Shown one piece after another: positions 25,562 through 33,450 of a stretch of DNA of 64,000 nt (the stretch's first letter is position 1; each line of letters begins with the position of its first letter). The stretch is from Desulfogranum marinum (GTDB lineage Bacteria; Desulfobacterota; Desulfobulbia; Desulfobulbales; Desulfobulbaceae). The notes below the pieces were generated by a model. It worked only from the letters and a program-made list of their open reading frames with translations. It had not been told where the DNA came from and did not search any database. Made by a program: the position numbers and the translations under genes. The DNA lies in the NCBI RefSeq assembly GCF_016918565.1, contig NZ_JAFFQD010000018.1:33171-97170 (forward strand), written 5' to 3'.

Positions 25562-26401
25562 TCAATCAGAGAAGTCATACGTATGCACCCGCTTAAAAAT
25601 CCTCTTAATCATTTTAGCTTCAAAGTTCTGTTCTATTTTCTTAAAAACTGGATCTTTGACGATAAGTTGAAGTTTTCTCATGCTCGCTCTAAATGACTTC
25701 GATCTAAAGCGTCTTTTTTTGACAAAAAAGTCTCTAAAAACTGCAAGATGTACACCGTGAACAGGTCGGAAAGAAGAATCAGCAGGATCAATCCATTCAC
25801 CGGCTATTGCTCTTGGACACAATCCCAGACCAGATTCAGAAATAATATCGAAAAGCATATATTCATCGTTTTCATAATGATGCAGCTGATTATCATTGTA
25901 TAATCTTTTGTATTTCTCTAAGACAGGCAGCATACTTTCCAAATAAGCTTCAGTTTTAATAAAATGCAAGCCTGAAACTCGCTTACCATTGGTACGCCTT
26001 CTAACATTACTGTAATCTAAATTTATAGCTTCACAGTGCCTCAAGTGCTGCTCATGTATTGGCATTTCTTCTGGAAGGATGAACACATCAATATCACCTA
26101 TATACAGATACTTATATTCTTTAAATTTTTGAGAATAAACAAACCATCTCCTACAAGCAGCAGAATTCCTCTTATCAAAACCAGAAGGAACATGTTTTAG
26201 ATACCCTTCCTCTACACTGAATGCCCCCATTCCTTCAATGTAACTTAAACTATTTCTTATATTATCAGGAAGATTTTCAGCACAAAAAATAACGACTTCA
26301 TAATCTGGGTATGACTTTAGGATAGAATAGATATAAACAGGTATAAACTCAAGATATTCTCGTCCGCTTGCATAGGTTGCAATACACAAACTCTCTTTCA
26401 T
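25562..26401 (-). CDS. Putative GT-A-like glycosyltransferase
   Basis: A 279-residue protein. The N-terminal SLCIATYASGREYLEFIPVY (4-23) resembles the first strand of GT8-like transferases and YLYIGDIDVFIL (98-109) gives a DxD metal-binding motif. A later HHYENDEYMLFDII and HGVHLAVFRDFF support a sugar-nucleotide fold with a conserved His near the C-terminus. The tail is highly basic (RRFRSKSFRASMRKL). Function probably parallels the neighbouring 311-residue protein. It lies 28 bases downstream of the WaaP-like kinase gene, so both are likely in one transcript. Confidence 0.66.
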   Translation of the reverse strand: MKESLCIATYASGREYLEFIPVYIYSILKSYPDYEVVIFCAENLPDNIRNSLSYIEGMGAFSVEEGYLKHVPSGFDKRNSAACRRWFVYSQKFKEYKYLYIGDIDVFILPEEMPIHEQHLRHCEAINLDYSNVRRRTNGKRVSGLHFIKTEAYLESMLPVLEKYKRLYNDNQLHHYENDEYMLFDIISESGLGLCPRAIAGEWIDPADSSFRPVHGVHLAVFRDFFVKKRRFRSKSFRASMRKLQLIVKDPVFKKIEQNFEAKMIKRIFKRVHTYDFSD

Positions 26402-26429
26402 AATAAACTTCTCAAATTAACCTATTCTA

Positions 26430-27281
26430 TTACGCGCATATTGATTCTTTATGCACGGGATCAATATCATTTTTATATACCCTATATAATACTTTAAATT
26501 GCCTTTTAACATCTAGAAACATCTCTCTAAAAAATATTTCTTCTTTTACATTTAAAAACTTAAGATATACCCTCAAAAAGGATCTGACTTCTTTTGCTGA
26601 TGGGGCATCAACATAAATAAAAAATCTAATTAAAATTGAAGCTAAAATACTCGCGCCTTTGGCTGAAGAAAATTGTTCAATCGTAAGCGGTCCCTTTTCT
26701 CTATCAATTACCATCAACTGGATATCTTCCCATGAACCGTCTATCGATGAGACGCAAATGAGATCAGTCACTCGCACAATACTTGTAATGAGTCCTTTTG
26801 AATGTAACTCTCCGACAAGTTTTCCGTAGGCTTTTAGCAGTTTAATCCTTTCTTCTTGAGAGCCCTCTTTCATAAGATCGATAAATTCATGACCAACGAC
26901 CTCTTTCTGAATAAGAAAGCCATAAATTGGTATACCAAACGCCCTTCTTTCCCCTAGTGCAACCGGCTCAACGACAGCAAAGCCTTTCTTCTTGTACAAC
27001 TGAATAAGATCAAATTCGTGTTGGGTGTTAAGCTTAAGAAAACTCAGCTTTCTTAGTAAAGATTTCAGATGAGAAACAAAGGTAGCATTCTCTTTTTTAA
27101 TATAATATCCAGAGGTTGAACCGTTATGATGAACTTCAAAATAACGTATAGACTTCTCCGACTCTTGTCTAATCAGCTGTCCGAGCTTCTCGCTATATAA
27201 AATTTCAAATTGGTTCAAGGAAGCACAATTGAAAATTTCTCTATACTTATCACTAATCCAAAGGTGATCCTTAATAATCAT
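26430..27281 (-). CDS. WaaP-like lipopolysaccharide/sugar kinase
   Basis: A 283-residue protein. A glycine-poor N-lobe (YYIKKENATFVSHLKSLLRK, 59-78, with candidate ATP-binding Lys-62/63) and the helical C-lobe YGKLVGELHSKGLITSI (152-168) resemble the WaaP/RfaP/KdkA kinase family. The catalytic loop reads VRVTDLICV (169-177), where the usual HRD is replaced but Asp-173 is kept. The metal-binding site is VIDREKG (191-197). It likely phosphorylates a core or lipid-linked sugar in the cytoplasm. The altered loop leaves activity uncertain. It is adjacent to GT-A-like genes, and an ABC exporter lies upstream. Confidence 0.65.
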   Translation of the reverse strand: MIIKDHLWISDKYREIFNCASLNQFEILYSEKLGQLIRQESEKSIRYFEVHHNGSTSGYYIKKENATFVSHLKSLLRKLSFLKLNTQHEFDLIQLYKKKGFAVVEPVALGERRAFGIPIYGFLIQKEVVGHEFIDLMKEGSQEERIKLLKAYGKLVGELHSKGLITSIVRVTDLICVSSIDGSWEDIQLMVIDREKGPLTIEQFSSAKGASILASILIRFFIYVDAPSAKEVRSFLRVYLKFLNVKEEIFFREMFLDVKRQFKVLYRVYKNDIDPVHKESICA

Positions 27282-27612
27282 TTAGCCTCTTCCAAAGAAT
27301 CTATGAGGGATTCCAGGTATAACCATACTATGATAGACACCGGAGTTATTGTAAATTTAAGACCGCTGTGTTAGCTGAGACACATTTTTTAAACGGCAAC
27401 CAAATAAGGCGTGCATCTTCCTTTAGCAACTGGTCGGGAGGACTTGAGAAAAAGAGAGACTCCATCACTTCTTACATTTATTTCTAGTTAGAGGAAACAA
27501 AGAAACAAACACCGTTAAGAAACTACCCCTGGAAAAAATTGGATTTTTTTAACAGCACTTATCCGAATTAAAGCCACAGATATCTACAGTAGTAGGAAAA
27601 ATGCAATAAAAC
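27282..27612. other. Intergenic region of 331 bases
   Basis: This is the AT-rich gap between the WaaP-like kinase gene and the ABC exporter. Neither strand showed a convincing gene, repeat or hairpin terminator. It is a likely site for the promoter of the kinase and GT-A genes transcribed leftwards, but no clear -35/-10 pair could be assigned by eye. Confidence 0.5.
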
Positions 27613-29418
27613 CTAGCCTTCAAGTTTTTTAATATCTTGAAAATATTTTGAGTTTTCAGCTAGTTCATTGTAGGTACCATGAGCTACAATTTCCCCCTTA
27701 TCCAGAACAAAAATTTCATCGCACTTCTGTAAAGTAGTTAGCCTGTGTGCTATCATTAATATTGTTTTCTTGCTGGACAGGTTATCTATAGCCTGCATAA
27801 TAGCATTCTCAGTGAGACCATCCAATGCGCTTGTTGCTTCATCAAGAATCAGGACCTCTGGATCGTGATAAAGTGCACGTGCCAGACCAATACGTTGCTT
27901 TTGCCCACCACTTAAACGGATGCCGCGCTCACCAACAACAGTATCATACGATGCTGGTAATTCTGTCATTACGAAGTCATGTAAATTCGCTATTTTTGCG
28001 ACTTCAATTACCATTCCCATGTCAATATCTTCTTCCGGAACTCCAAGCGCTATATTTTTAGCAACACTCTCATCAGTTAAAAAAATATCCTGAGGCACAT
28101 AACCGATCTTTTTTTGCCAAATTTTGACGTTTGCCTCACAAATCAAAGTATTATCAACAAGAAGGTTACCATGCTGGGGAGAAAGAAGGCCAAGTATGAT
28201 ATCAATGATTGTGGTTTTTCCAGATCCGGTAGGTCCTGCAAAGCCAACTGTTGTTCGGCCTGGAATATAAAGATTGAACTGCTTTAAAACTGGTGAATCC
28301 TGACCAGGATATGCAAAGTGTACATCATCCAAACGTATACTCTGTCCCCGCAAGCAGAGCATTTCTTTCTCATTACCTGAAGTGATATTGTCTCTCGCAT
28401 CAACTGAACGTGAAATATCCTCGTGTAGAATATCTAGCGCAGGTAAAGCATAACGAATATTCGCAGCCTTGGTAAAAATAGTTTGCATGGCCGGCATCAA
28501 ACGGTAACCAGCAAAAGCATACAAAGAAAGGATTGGTATCACCTGTTCCAGATCTTTTTTAGTGGCCAGGAAATAAAGAATAATGATGAGAACACCACCA
28601 AAAGCAATGATCTCAAAAGCATATTTCGGCAATTGTGCGACGATAGCTTTTTTTGCAAAATTATATGAAACACGATAGGAGTGTATGGAAAACTGATCTA
28701 AAAAAAATTTTTCCCTCCCCAGTACTCGTAAAACCTTAATACCACTCAAGGCTTCACTAGCAAACCTGAAACGTTTTTTATTGGCTTTCGCTCTTTCCCA
28801 CCCTATCCTGCTTAGCATCTTTCCACTAATCAGGAATAAAGTACAGTATGCACTACCTAAAGTGATTGAAACAATAATAGCCAATGTTGGTTCCATGGCT
28901 ACCAAAAATAGAAAAATAAAAAGTATGACCACTCCATTTTTGACAATCATCAAAAGCGGATTGAGAACACCAACAATAATAAGTTGCACCTCGTCCAAAA
29001 TATTTTTTTCCAACTCTGCTGTGTTACGATTCAGAAAAAAAACATATGGTTCGTATAGATACTTGGCGAACAATCGTCTCGCAAGACTATGATTACGCAT
29101 CCATGAAAAACGAAAAATCCACCAGGTTATCACCGCAGTACTAAGATTACTGACAACCAACACAAAAAGTACGATCCCCCCTAGTGTCAGCAAAAAGGCA
29201 TTATCAGATTGAAAATGAAGGACAGAATAGAACCAGGCCAACCAGTCATTACTCACTATGACATCTGGGTTTGCGACGACGGTCACAAAAGGCATGATTG
29301 AGCCGATACTAGCTACTTCGATGCAGGCAAGCAAAATCATTGCAATAAATAGCCAATACATCTCCCTTCGTTCAGCCGCAGAGAGCAGCTCAAGCATTTT
29401 AGTTACGAAAACAAACAT
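27613..29418 (-). CDS. ABC exporter, MsbA/PglK-like (fused permease and ATPase)
   Basis: A 601-residue half-transporter. An N-terminal six-helix membrane domain (about 20-330) is followed by an ATPase domain (about 350-600). That domain has Walker A GPTGSGKTT (near 395), Q-loop KKIGYVPQDIF, signature LSGGQKQRIGLARAL (near 497), Walker B VLILDEATSALD and H-loop MIAHRLTT. As a homodimer it exports or flips a lipid-linked molecule across the cytoplasmic membrane. Its presence in a glycan region without a visible Wzx suggests a lipid-linked saccharide flippase as in PglK systems, though lipid A-type export is also possible. The neighbouring gap carries copy 2 of the dispersed repeat. Confidence 0.88.
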   Translation of the reverse strand: MFVFVTKMLELLSAAERREMYWLFIAMILLACIEVASIGSIMPFVTVVANPDVIVSNDWLAWFYSVLHFQSDNAFLLTLGGIVLFVLVVSNLSTAVITWWIFRFSWMRNHSLARRLFAKYLYEPYVFFLNRNTAELEKNILDEVQLIIVGVLNPLLMIVKNGVVILFIFLFLVAMEPTLAIIVSITLGSAYCTLFLISGKMLSRIGWERAKANKKRFRFASEALSGIKVLRVLGREKFFLDQFSIHSYRVSYNFAKKAIVAQLPKYAFEIIAFGGVLIIILYFLATKKDLEQVIPILSLYAFAGYRLMPAMQTIFTKAANIRYALPALDILHEDISRSVDARDNITSGNEKEMLCLRGQSIRLDDVHFAYPGQDSPVLKQFNLYIPGRTTVGFAGPTGSGKTTIIDIILGLLSPQHGNLLVDNTLICEANVKIWQKKIGYVPQDIFLTDESVAKNIALGVPEEDIDMGMVIEVAKIANLHDFVMTELPASYDTVVGERGIRLSGGQKQRIGLARALYHDPEVLILDEATSALDGLTENAIMQAIDNLSSKKTILMIAHRLTTLQKCDEIFVLDKGEIVAHGTYNELAENSKYFQDIKKLEG

Positions 29419-30064
29419 ATCTCCTACAAGACCTTTCTCTTTATATTACCAATAATAATCTTGGACATCGACTCACTTAAATTAAATTTACAGCTAATAT
29501 CAACGTAGCATAAAGCAAAGCAAAGTTTACTACGACTTCAACGTTAGGCACAGGACCTTCTGTGCCTACTCACCCTTAAATCCTGGCTAAAATGTTCACA
29601 AGCGGAACAATTAGCAGATAAGCTCCGACTCCGATACATCGGTATGCTGAGCGGGCAGATCTTGGAGGGTTGGGACTCTGCTGAAAAGACACTCTGCCGA
29701 GGTATTTATATCGTGAAATGGTGGGCAACATTACCAGCATCGTTCAAAAAATACCAAGATAAACGCGACGAGTCCCCAGCGTGACACAATTCGTGCAACA
29801 ACTCGAGGCTGTCCGCTCCGTATCGGTTCTTCGCAGGTACACCTACCAGACAGGAGGGCTAGTTTAAATTTCCGGAATCCAGCTTTTAATACACCACTTT
29901 ATTGAAACCAAACAGATGACAAGAAATAACAATTGGACAAGCTTATAGGATGTAAGTTTAGTCTTATTTTTTCAAAATCTTGCTCAAAAATACGAATTGA
30001 CACTATTGATTTATAATTTCTCCTATGCCGCTTCCATTTCCGACCTTCATAGAAAAACGTTTTG
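29419..30064. other. Long intergenic region with repeat copy 2
   Basis: A 646-base gap between the ABC exporter and the GT4 at 30065. It contains the dispersed repeat (29590-29674), and the rest shows no convincing gene. A minus frame at 29899-30129 only runs into the GT4 start region of another frame and is not credible. Base composition is that of decayed DNA, and the repeat makes a former mobile element or gene tail likely. Confidence 0.55.
29590..29674. repeat. Dispersed repeat, copy 2
   Basis: Partner of 13439-13523, in the same orientation, 16 kb away. The well-conserved 62-base part (29613-29674) matches 13462-13523 at 56 positions. It contains the near-palindrome CCGATACATCGG. Flanking sequence then diverges, which suggests an element or gene tail of limited length rather than a recent segmental duplication. 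Confidence 0.8.
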
Positions 30065-31228
30065 CTATCTTCGGAAATAGTACTCCATCTCTCCATACAC
30101 CCGCTCATATAAAGCGGCAATGGTTTCAAAAGAGTAGCGTTTCACCATTTCTTCCCTTGCCCTTTTACCCAACCGAATTCTCAGTTGACGATCAACAATT
30201 AGTTGCTCCAGGCTCCCAACAAGGTCCGAAAGATTATCTTTCTCAAATAAAAGACCTGTCTCATGGTCAACAACCAGATCGCAGTTTCCTCCGATATGTG
30301 AGGCCACCACCGGCAATTCTGCGGCCATGGCTTCCATGAGGGCATTGGGAAATCCTTCTAAACGGGAAGGAAAAACAAAAACATCACAATTAGCTAAGAA
30401 AAACTGCGGCCTATCGCTTTCTCCCAAAAAGAGAACTCGCTCCACCCCCTGTTCTACGACCTGGTTCTTGATTTCCTCTTCAACAGAATCAATTTGGCCA
30501 GCCCCACTGCCCAGAATAAGCAAGTACCATTCAGGATTTTGATTGTACAACCGCTGCCATGCATCGATCAGCAAATCAACGCCCTTGCGCTGAACCAAAC
30601 GACCACTAAATAGCACCAGCTGTGCCGTTAACTCCACCCCTATAGACTCTCGAAACTGTTGGCGTTTTAAAGGGTTAGACTCCCTGTAAAAACGTTTACC
30701 GTCGACAGCATTGGGAAGAGAGACCATTGCTTGTTTAGGGAAACCGATACTATCGAGCTCTTCTCTAATTTCACTTGTCATGCAAACCACAGCAGTGGAC
30801 TGCTTAAACAACCATAACAAGCCTCGACCAGAGAGAGTTCTCTGCAGAGGTTTAACTTTACCGGCGGTGGCGATCTTGGCGATATTTTTCACGCCACTGA
30901 AAAAAGCCGCAACCCTACAGAGGACACCCATATTTACCACCCCGTGAGAGTGGAGCCAGTCAAACTTTCGCCCAGAGACAATCAAGAAAAAAAGCAATTC
31001 TATGATAAAGAGCCCCGTAGTTAGGGGATAACGGCCAGGAACTCCTAGGCGGTGAACAGGCACCTGATCCACCTCCTCGTATTTTGGAAGATCATCAGAC
31101 CAGCGACGAGTTACCACAGTTACCTCGTTGCCACTGCGGACTAAATGAGGGATAAGCTGACGTAGCTGATTTTCAGCACCACCCCAAATCGGGATATAGC
31201 GCTCGGTAACCATCAAAATTTTCTGCAT
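30065..31228 (-). CDS. Glycosyltransferase family 4
   Basis: A 387-residue GT-B enzyme. The N-terminal LMVTERYIPIWGGAENQLRQ (5-24) is the usual acceptor-domain start, and the C-terminal domain has VLFSGRLVQRKGVDLLIDAW and VFPSRLEGFPNALMEAMA, with the conserved E-x7-E. It transfers a sugar from a nucleotide donor onto a lipid-linked glycan in the cytoplasm. It is the last (3'-most) of the 30-40 kb transferase set. Donor unknown. Confidence 0.9.
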   Translation of the reverse strand: MQKILMVTERYIPIWGGAENQLRQLIPHLVRSGNEVTVVTRRWSDDLPKYEEVDQVPVHRLGVPGRYPLTTGLFIIELLFFLIVSGRKFDWLHSHGVVNMGVLCRVAAFFSGVKNIAKIATAGKVKPLQRTLSGRGLLWLFKQSTAVVCMTSEIREELDSIGFPKQAMVSLPNAVDGKRFYRESNPLKRQQFRESIGVELTAQLVLFSGRLVQRKGVDLLIDAWQRLYNQNPEWYLLILGSGAGQIDSVEEEIKNQVVEQGVERVLFLGESDRPQFFLANCDVFVFPSRLEGFPNALMEAMAAELPVVASHIGGNCDLVVDHETGLLFEKDNLSDLVGSLEQLIVDRQLRIRLGKRAREEMVKRYSFETIAALYERVYGEMEYYFRR

Positions 31229-31315
31229 CCCCTATCTAGTCTCCAGTCAAACTACACATTCTCTACAACCACCTCTTCTACTCTTCTTCCTAACCTGGAG
31301 TAGGCATTCAACAAG

Positions 31316-32446
31316 CTAACCTATCGCCTGCAACAGCTGGTTACCTATAGAACCAGGCTTAATTCGTTCTTTGATTCCTTTGTACAAAGGGGCGGCAGGC
31401 AACTGTTCAGGTGCCTTGGCAATCTCTCTTATCACCTCAGCCAAAGCCTTGGCCGACCCTGACTCAACCAAATATACTCCAGGAACATCTGAATCCAGCA
31501 ACTCACGGATGGCCTGAGAGTCTCTAGTGATGAGCGGTTTTTCTGACTGGAGCACCTGAAAGACCTTATTAGGGATGACCCGACCAGCCTTCCCTGACTC
31601 CCCGAAGATTCCGAGACAGATATCAGCCTCTGCAATGAGTTGATGCAATCGCTCATACTCCACCCAGGCAATACAACGAATCGAGGGCAAGGGATGGGCC
31701 TCAAGCATTTCTTTTATATGAGCCTGTTCCTGACCACTGCCTACTAAAGTAAATTCAACGGCAACATCTTCAAGCAGACGAGCAGCCTCGACAATGATGG
31801 ATATGCCATGCAGGGGAATACACTGACCATAAAACAACACAGACAAAGGTCTCGTAACCTCTTGGTGGCTGTGGGTTTTAGAAGGTCGAAACTTTTCCGG
31901 TTCTACTCCAACAAAGACGCTCCCGGTTTTCCCAGGGGCAAGCCGGTAATGATGCTCAAAAAACTTTGCATGCGCATTGGTATCAAGAATCACCCTGTCT
32001 GCTGCTCTGCATGCCAGCCACTCCCACCAATACAAGAAACGACCAGTTATGCTTTTGGAGCTACACAATTTTCTATCATTGACGACCGTGTCATGTAGTG
32101 ATAAGAAAGCATCCCAGACAATTTGCGCACCTCGAAGTTTGGCAAAAGGCCAAAGAATTAAAACATCAAGCTGTCCCAGATAGCCGACCATAACGACAGT
32201 ATGTTTTGGCAATCGTAAATAACGAAAAACCAAGATGGGATAGGCGGTCAACCAGCGTAATAAAAAACTGATCTTTGCCCACGGACTACGCAACCCGCTT
32301 TTATCCTCTACTCCAGCCCAAACATGCTGATGACATTCAGTAACCTCTACCTGATTCTCTCGTAGTCCACGTAATAAAATCCGATTACGGGGCTTACCGA
32401 TATCATATGTGCCCCAAAAAACGATGTGCATGTTCAATTGCACCAT
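31316..32446 (-). CDS. Glycosyltransferase family 4-like
   Basis: A 376-residue GT-B protein. N-terminal HIVFWGTYDIGKPRNRIL (7-24) is followed by the hydrophobic WLTAYPILVFRYLR segment. The C-terminal half has LSVLFYGQCIPLHGISIIVE and the nucleotide-sugar site with ICLGIFGESGKAGRVIPNKV. The last motif replaces the usual E-x7-E with a KAGRVIPNKV arrangement seen in some GT4-like proteins. It follows the membrane-bound GT2 gene at a distance of about 20 bases. Sugar specificity is unknown. Confidence 0.8.
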   Translation of the reverse strand: MVQLNMHIVFWGTYDIGKPRNRILLRGLRENQVEVTECHQHVWAGVEDKSGLRSPWAKISFLLRWLTAYPILVFRYLRLPKHTVVMVGYLGQLDVLILWPFAKLRGAQIVWDAFLSLHDTVVNDRKLCSSKSITGRFLYWWEWLACRAADRVILDTNAHAKFFEHHYRLAPGKTGSVFVGVEPEKFRPSKTHSHQEVTRPLSVLFYGQCIPLHGISIIVEAARLLEDVAVEFTLVGSGQEQAHIKEMLEAHPLPSIRCIAWVEYERLHQLIAEADICLGIFGESGKAGRVIPNKVFQVLQSEKPLITRDSQAIRELLDSDVPGVYLVESGSAKALAEVIREIAKAPEQLPAAPLYKGIKERIKPGSIGNQLLQAIG

Positions 32447-32467
32447 ATTGCAGGAAGTACAACGATT

Positions 32468-33424
32468 TTAAACATTATTGCCACCGTCGTATTCCTGTTT
32501 TTTTATCCTATACTGCAGATCTTCTAAAAGTCTCCTGTTAACAGAAAGTAAATCAGAAAGAAAAGCCACTAAAATTACTTGAAACCCTCCGCCGATCAGA
32601 ATAGAGGTAAGAATCAACGACTGAATATGTCCGGCACTGTTACCCAAAAGGAACTGAACGAGGAACCGAGCGCCCAGTAAAAAACCCAAAAACAACAATA
32701 GAGAGCCTAGACTCATAAAAAAACGAAAAGGTTTATACACCACAAATATACGAATAATCGTTGCGATCGATTTCCGTATATAGGAAGAGACGCTCGACAT
32801 AAGGCGAGAAGGACGTAGATAACCGTTAGTGCCTATGTCTACAGAAGCAACTGTCATCCGCTTCTGACCTGCCTGGATAAGGGTTTCAAGTGTGTAAGTA
32901 TATTCATTAAACACATTCATACGCATGGCCGCATCACGACCGAAAGCACGAAATCCGCTGGTTGCATCCACGACATTGGTCTTGCTGGCAATACGTACTA
33001 CTTTGCTACCAGCTCGCTGCAGCATTTTTTTCAGCGAGGAAAAATGTTCAATCTCGTTGATAGGCCGCGCCCCGACCACCATATCTGCCTCGCCTGACAA
33101 TATAGGTGCCGTTAATTTTGGGATATCGCCGGCATCGTACTGATTATCGGCATCCGTATTGACAATGACATCAGCCCCTAATCTCAGACAGGCATCCAAC
33201 CCAGCCATAAATCCTTTAGCCAGACCATGATTTTTGTGAAAATGAACAACATGGTCTACACCATTTTCCAGAGCAACCTCTACGGTGTTGTCCGTACAGC
33301 CATCATTTATTATTAATCTTTCAACGACGTCGAACCCCTCGACCTCTGTGGGGAGTGCCGCAAGCGCAATGGCCAGCGTCCCCCCTTCATTATAACAAGG
33401 TATTTGAATTATTAATTTTTTCAC
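32468..33424 (-). CDS. Membrane-anchored GT2 (polyprenyl-phosphate sugar transferase, DPM/GtrB-like)
   Basis: A 318-residue protein. The GT2 domain has IIQIPCYNEGGTLAIALAAL (5-24), INDGCTDNT, and VNTDADNQYDAGDI with the DxD-type site. Two C-terminal membrane helices follow at about 233-258 and 265-295. This layout matches enzymes that make polyprenyl-phosphate-linked sugars used as donors by membrane glycosyltransferases. The adjacent 708-residue multi-helix protein is a natural partner, so together they could glycosylate a surface polymer outside the cytoplasm; this is inferred. Confidence 0.86.
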   Translation of the reverse strand: MKKLIIQIPCYNEGGTLAIALAALPTEVEGFDVVERLIINDGCTDNTVEVALENGVDHVVHFHKNHGLAKGFMAGLDACLRLGADVIVNTDADNQYDAGDIPKLTAPILSGEADMVVGARPINEIEHFSSLKKMLQRAGSKVVRIASKTNVVDATSGFRAFGRDAAMRMNVFNEYTYTLETLIQAGQKRMTVASVDIGTNGYLRPSRLMSSVSSYIRKSIATIIRIFVVYKPFRFFMSLGSLLLFLGFLLGARFLVQFLLGNSAGHIQSLILTSILIGGGFQVILVAFLSDLLSVNRRLLEDLQYRIKKQEYDGGNNV

Positions 33425-33450
33425 AATTCCCCTTCTACAAAAACTGCTAA

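Noticed and set aside
29899..30129. 76-codon minus frame upstream of the GT4
   Set aside because: It overlaps the end of the GT4 in another frame and has no protein-like composition.
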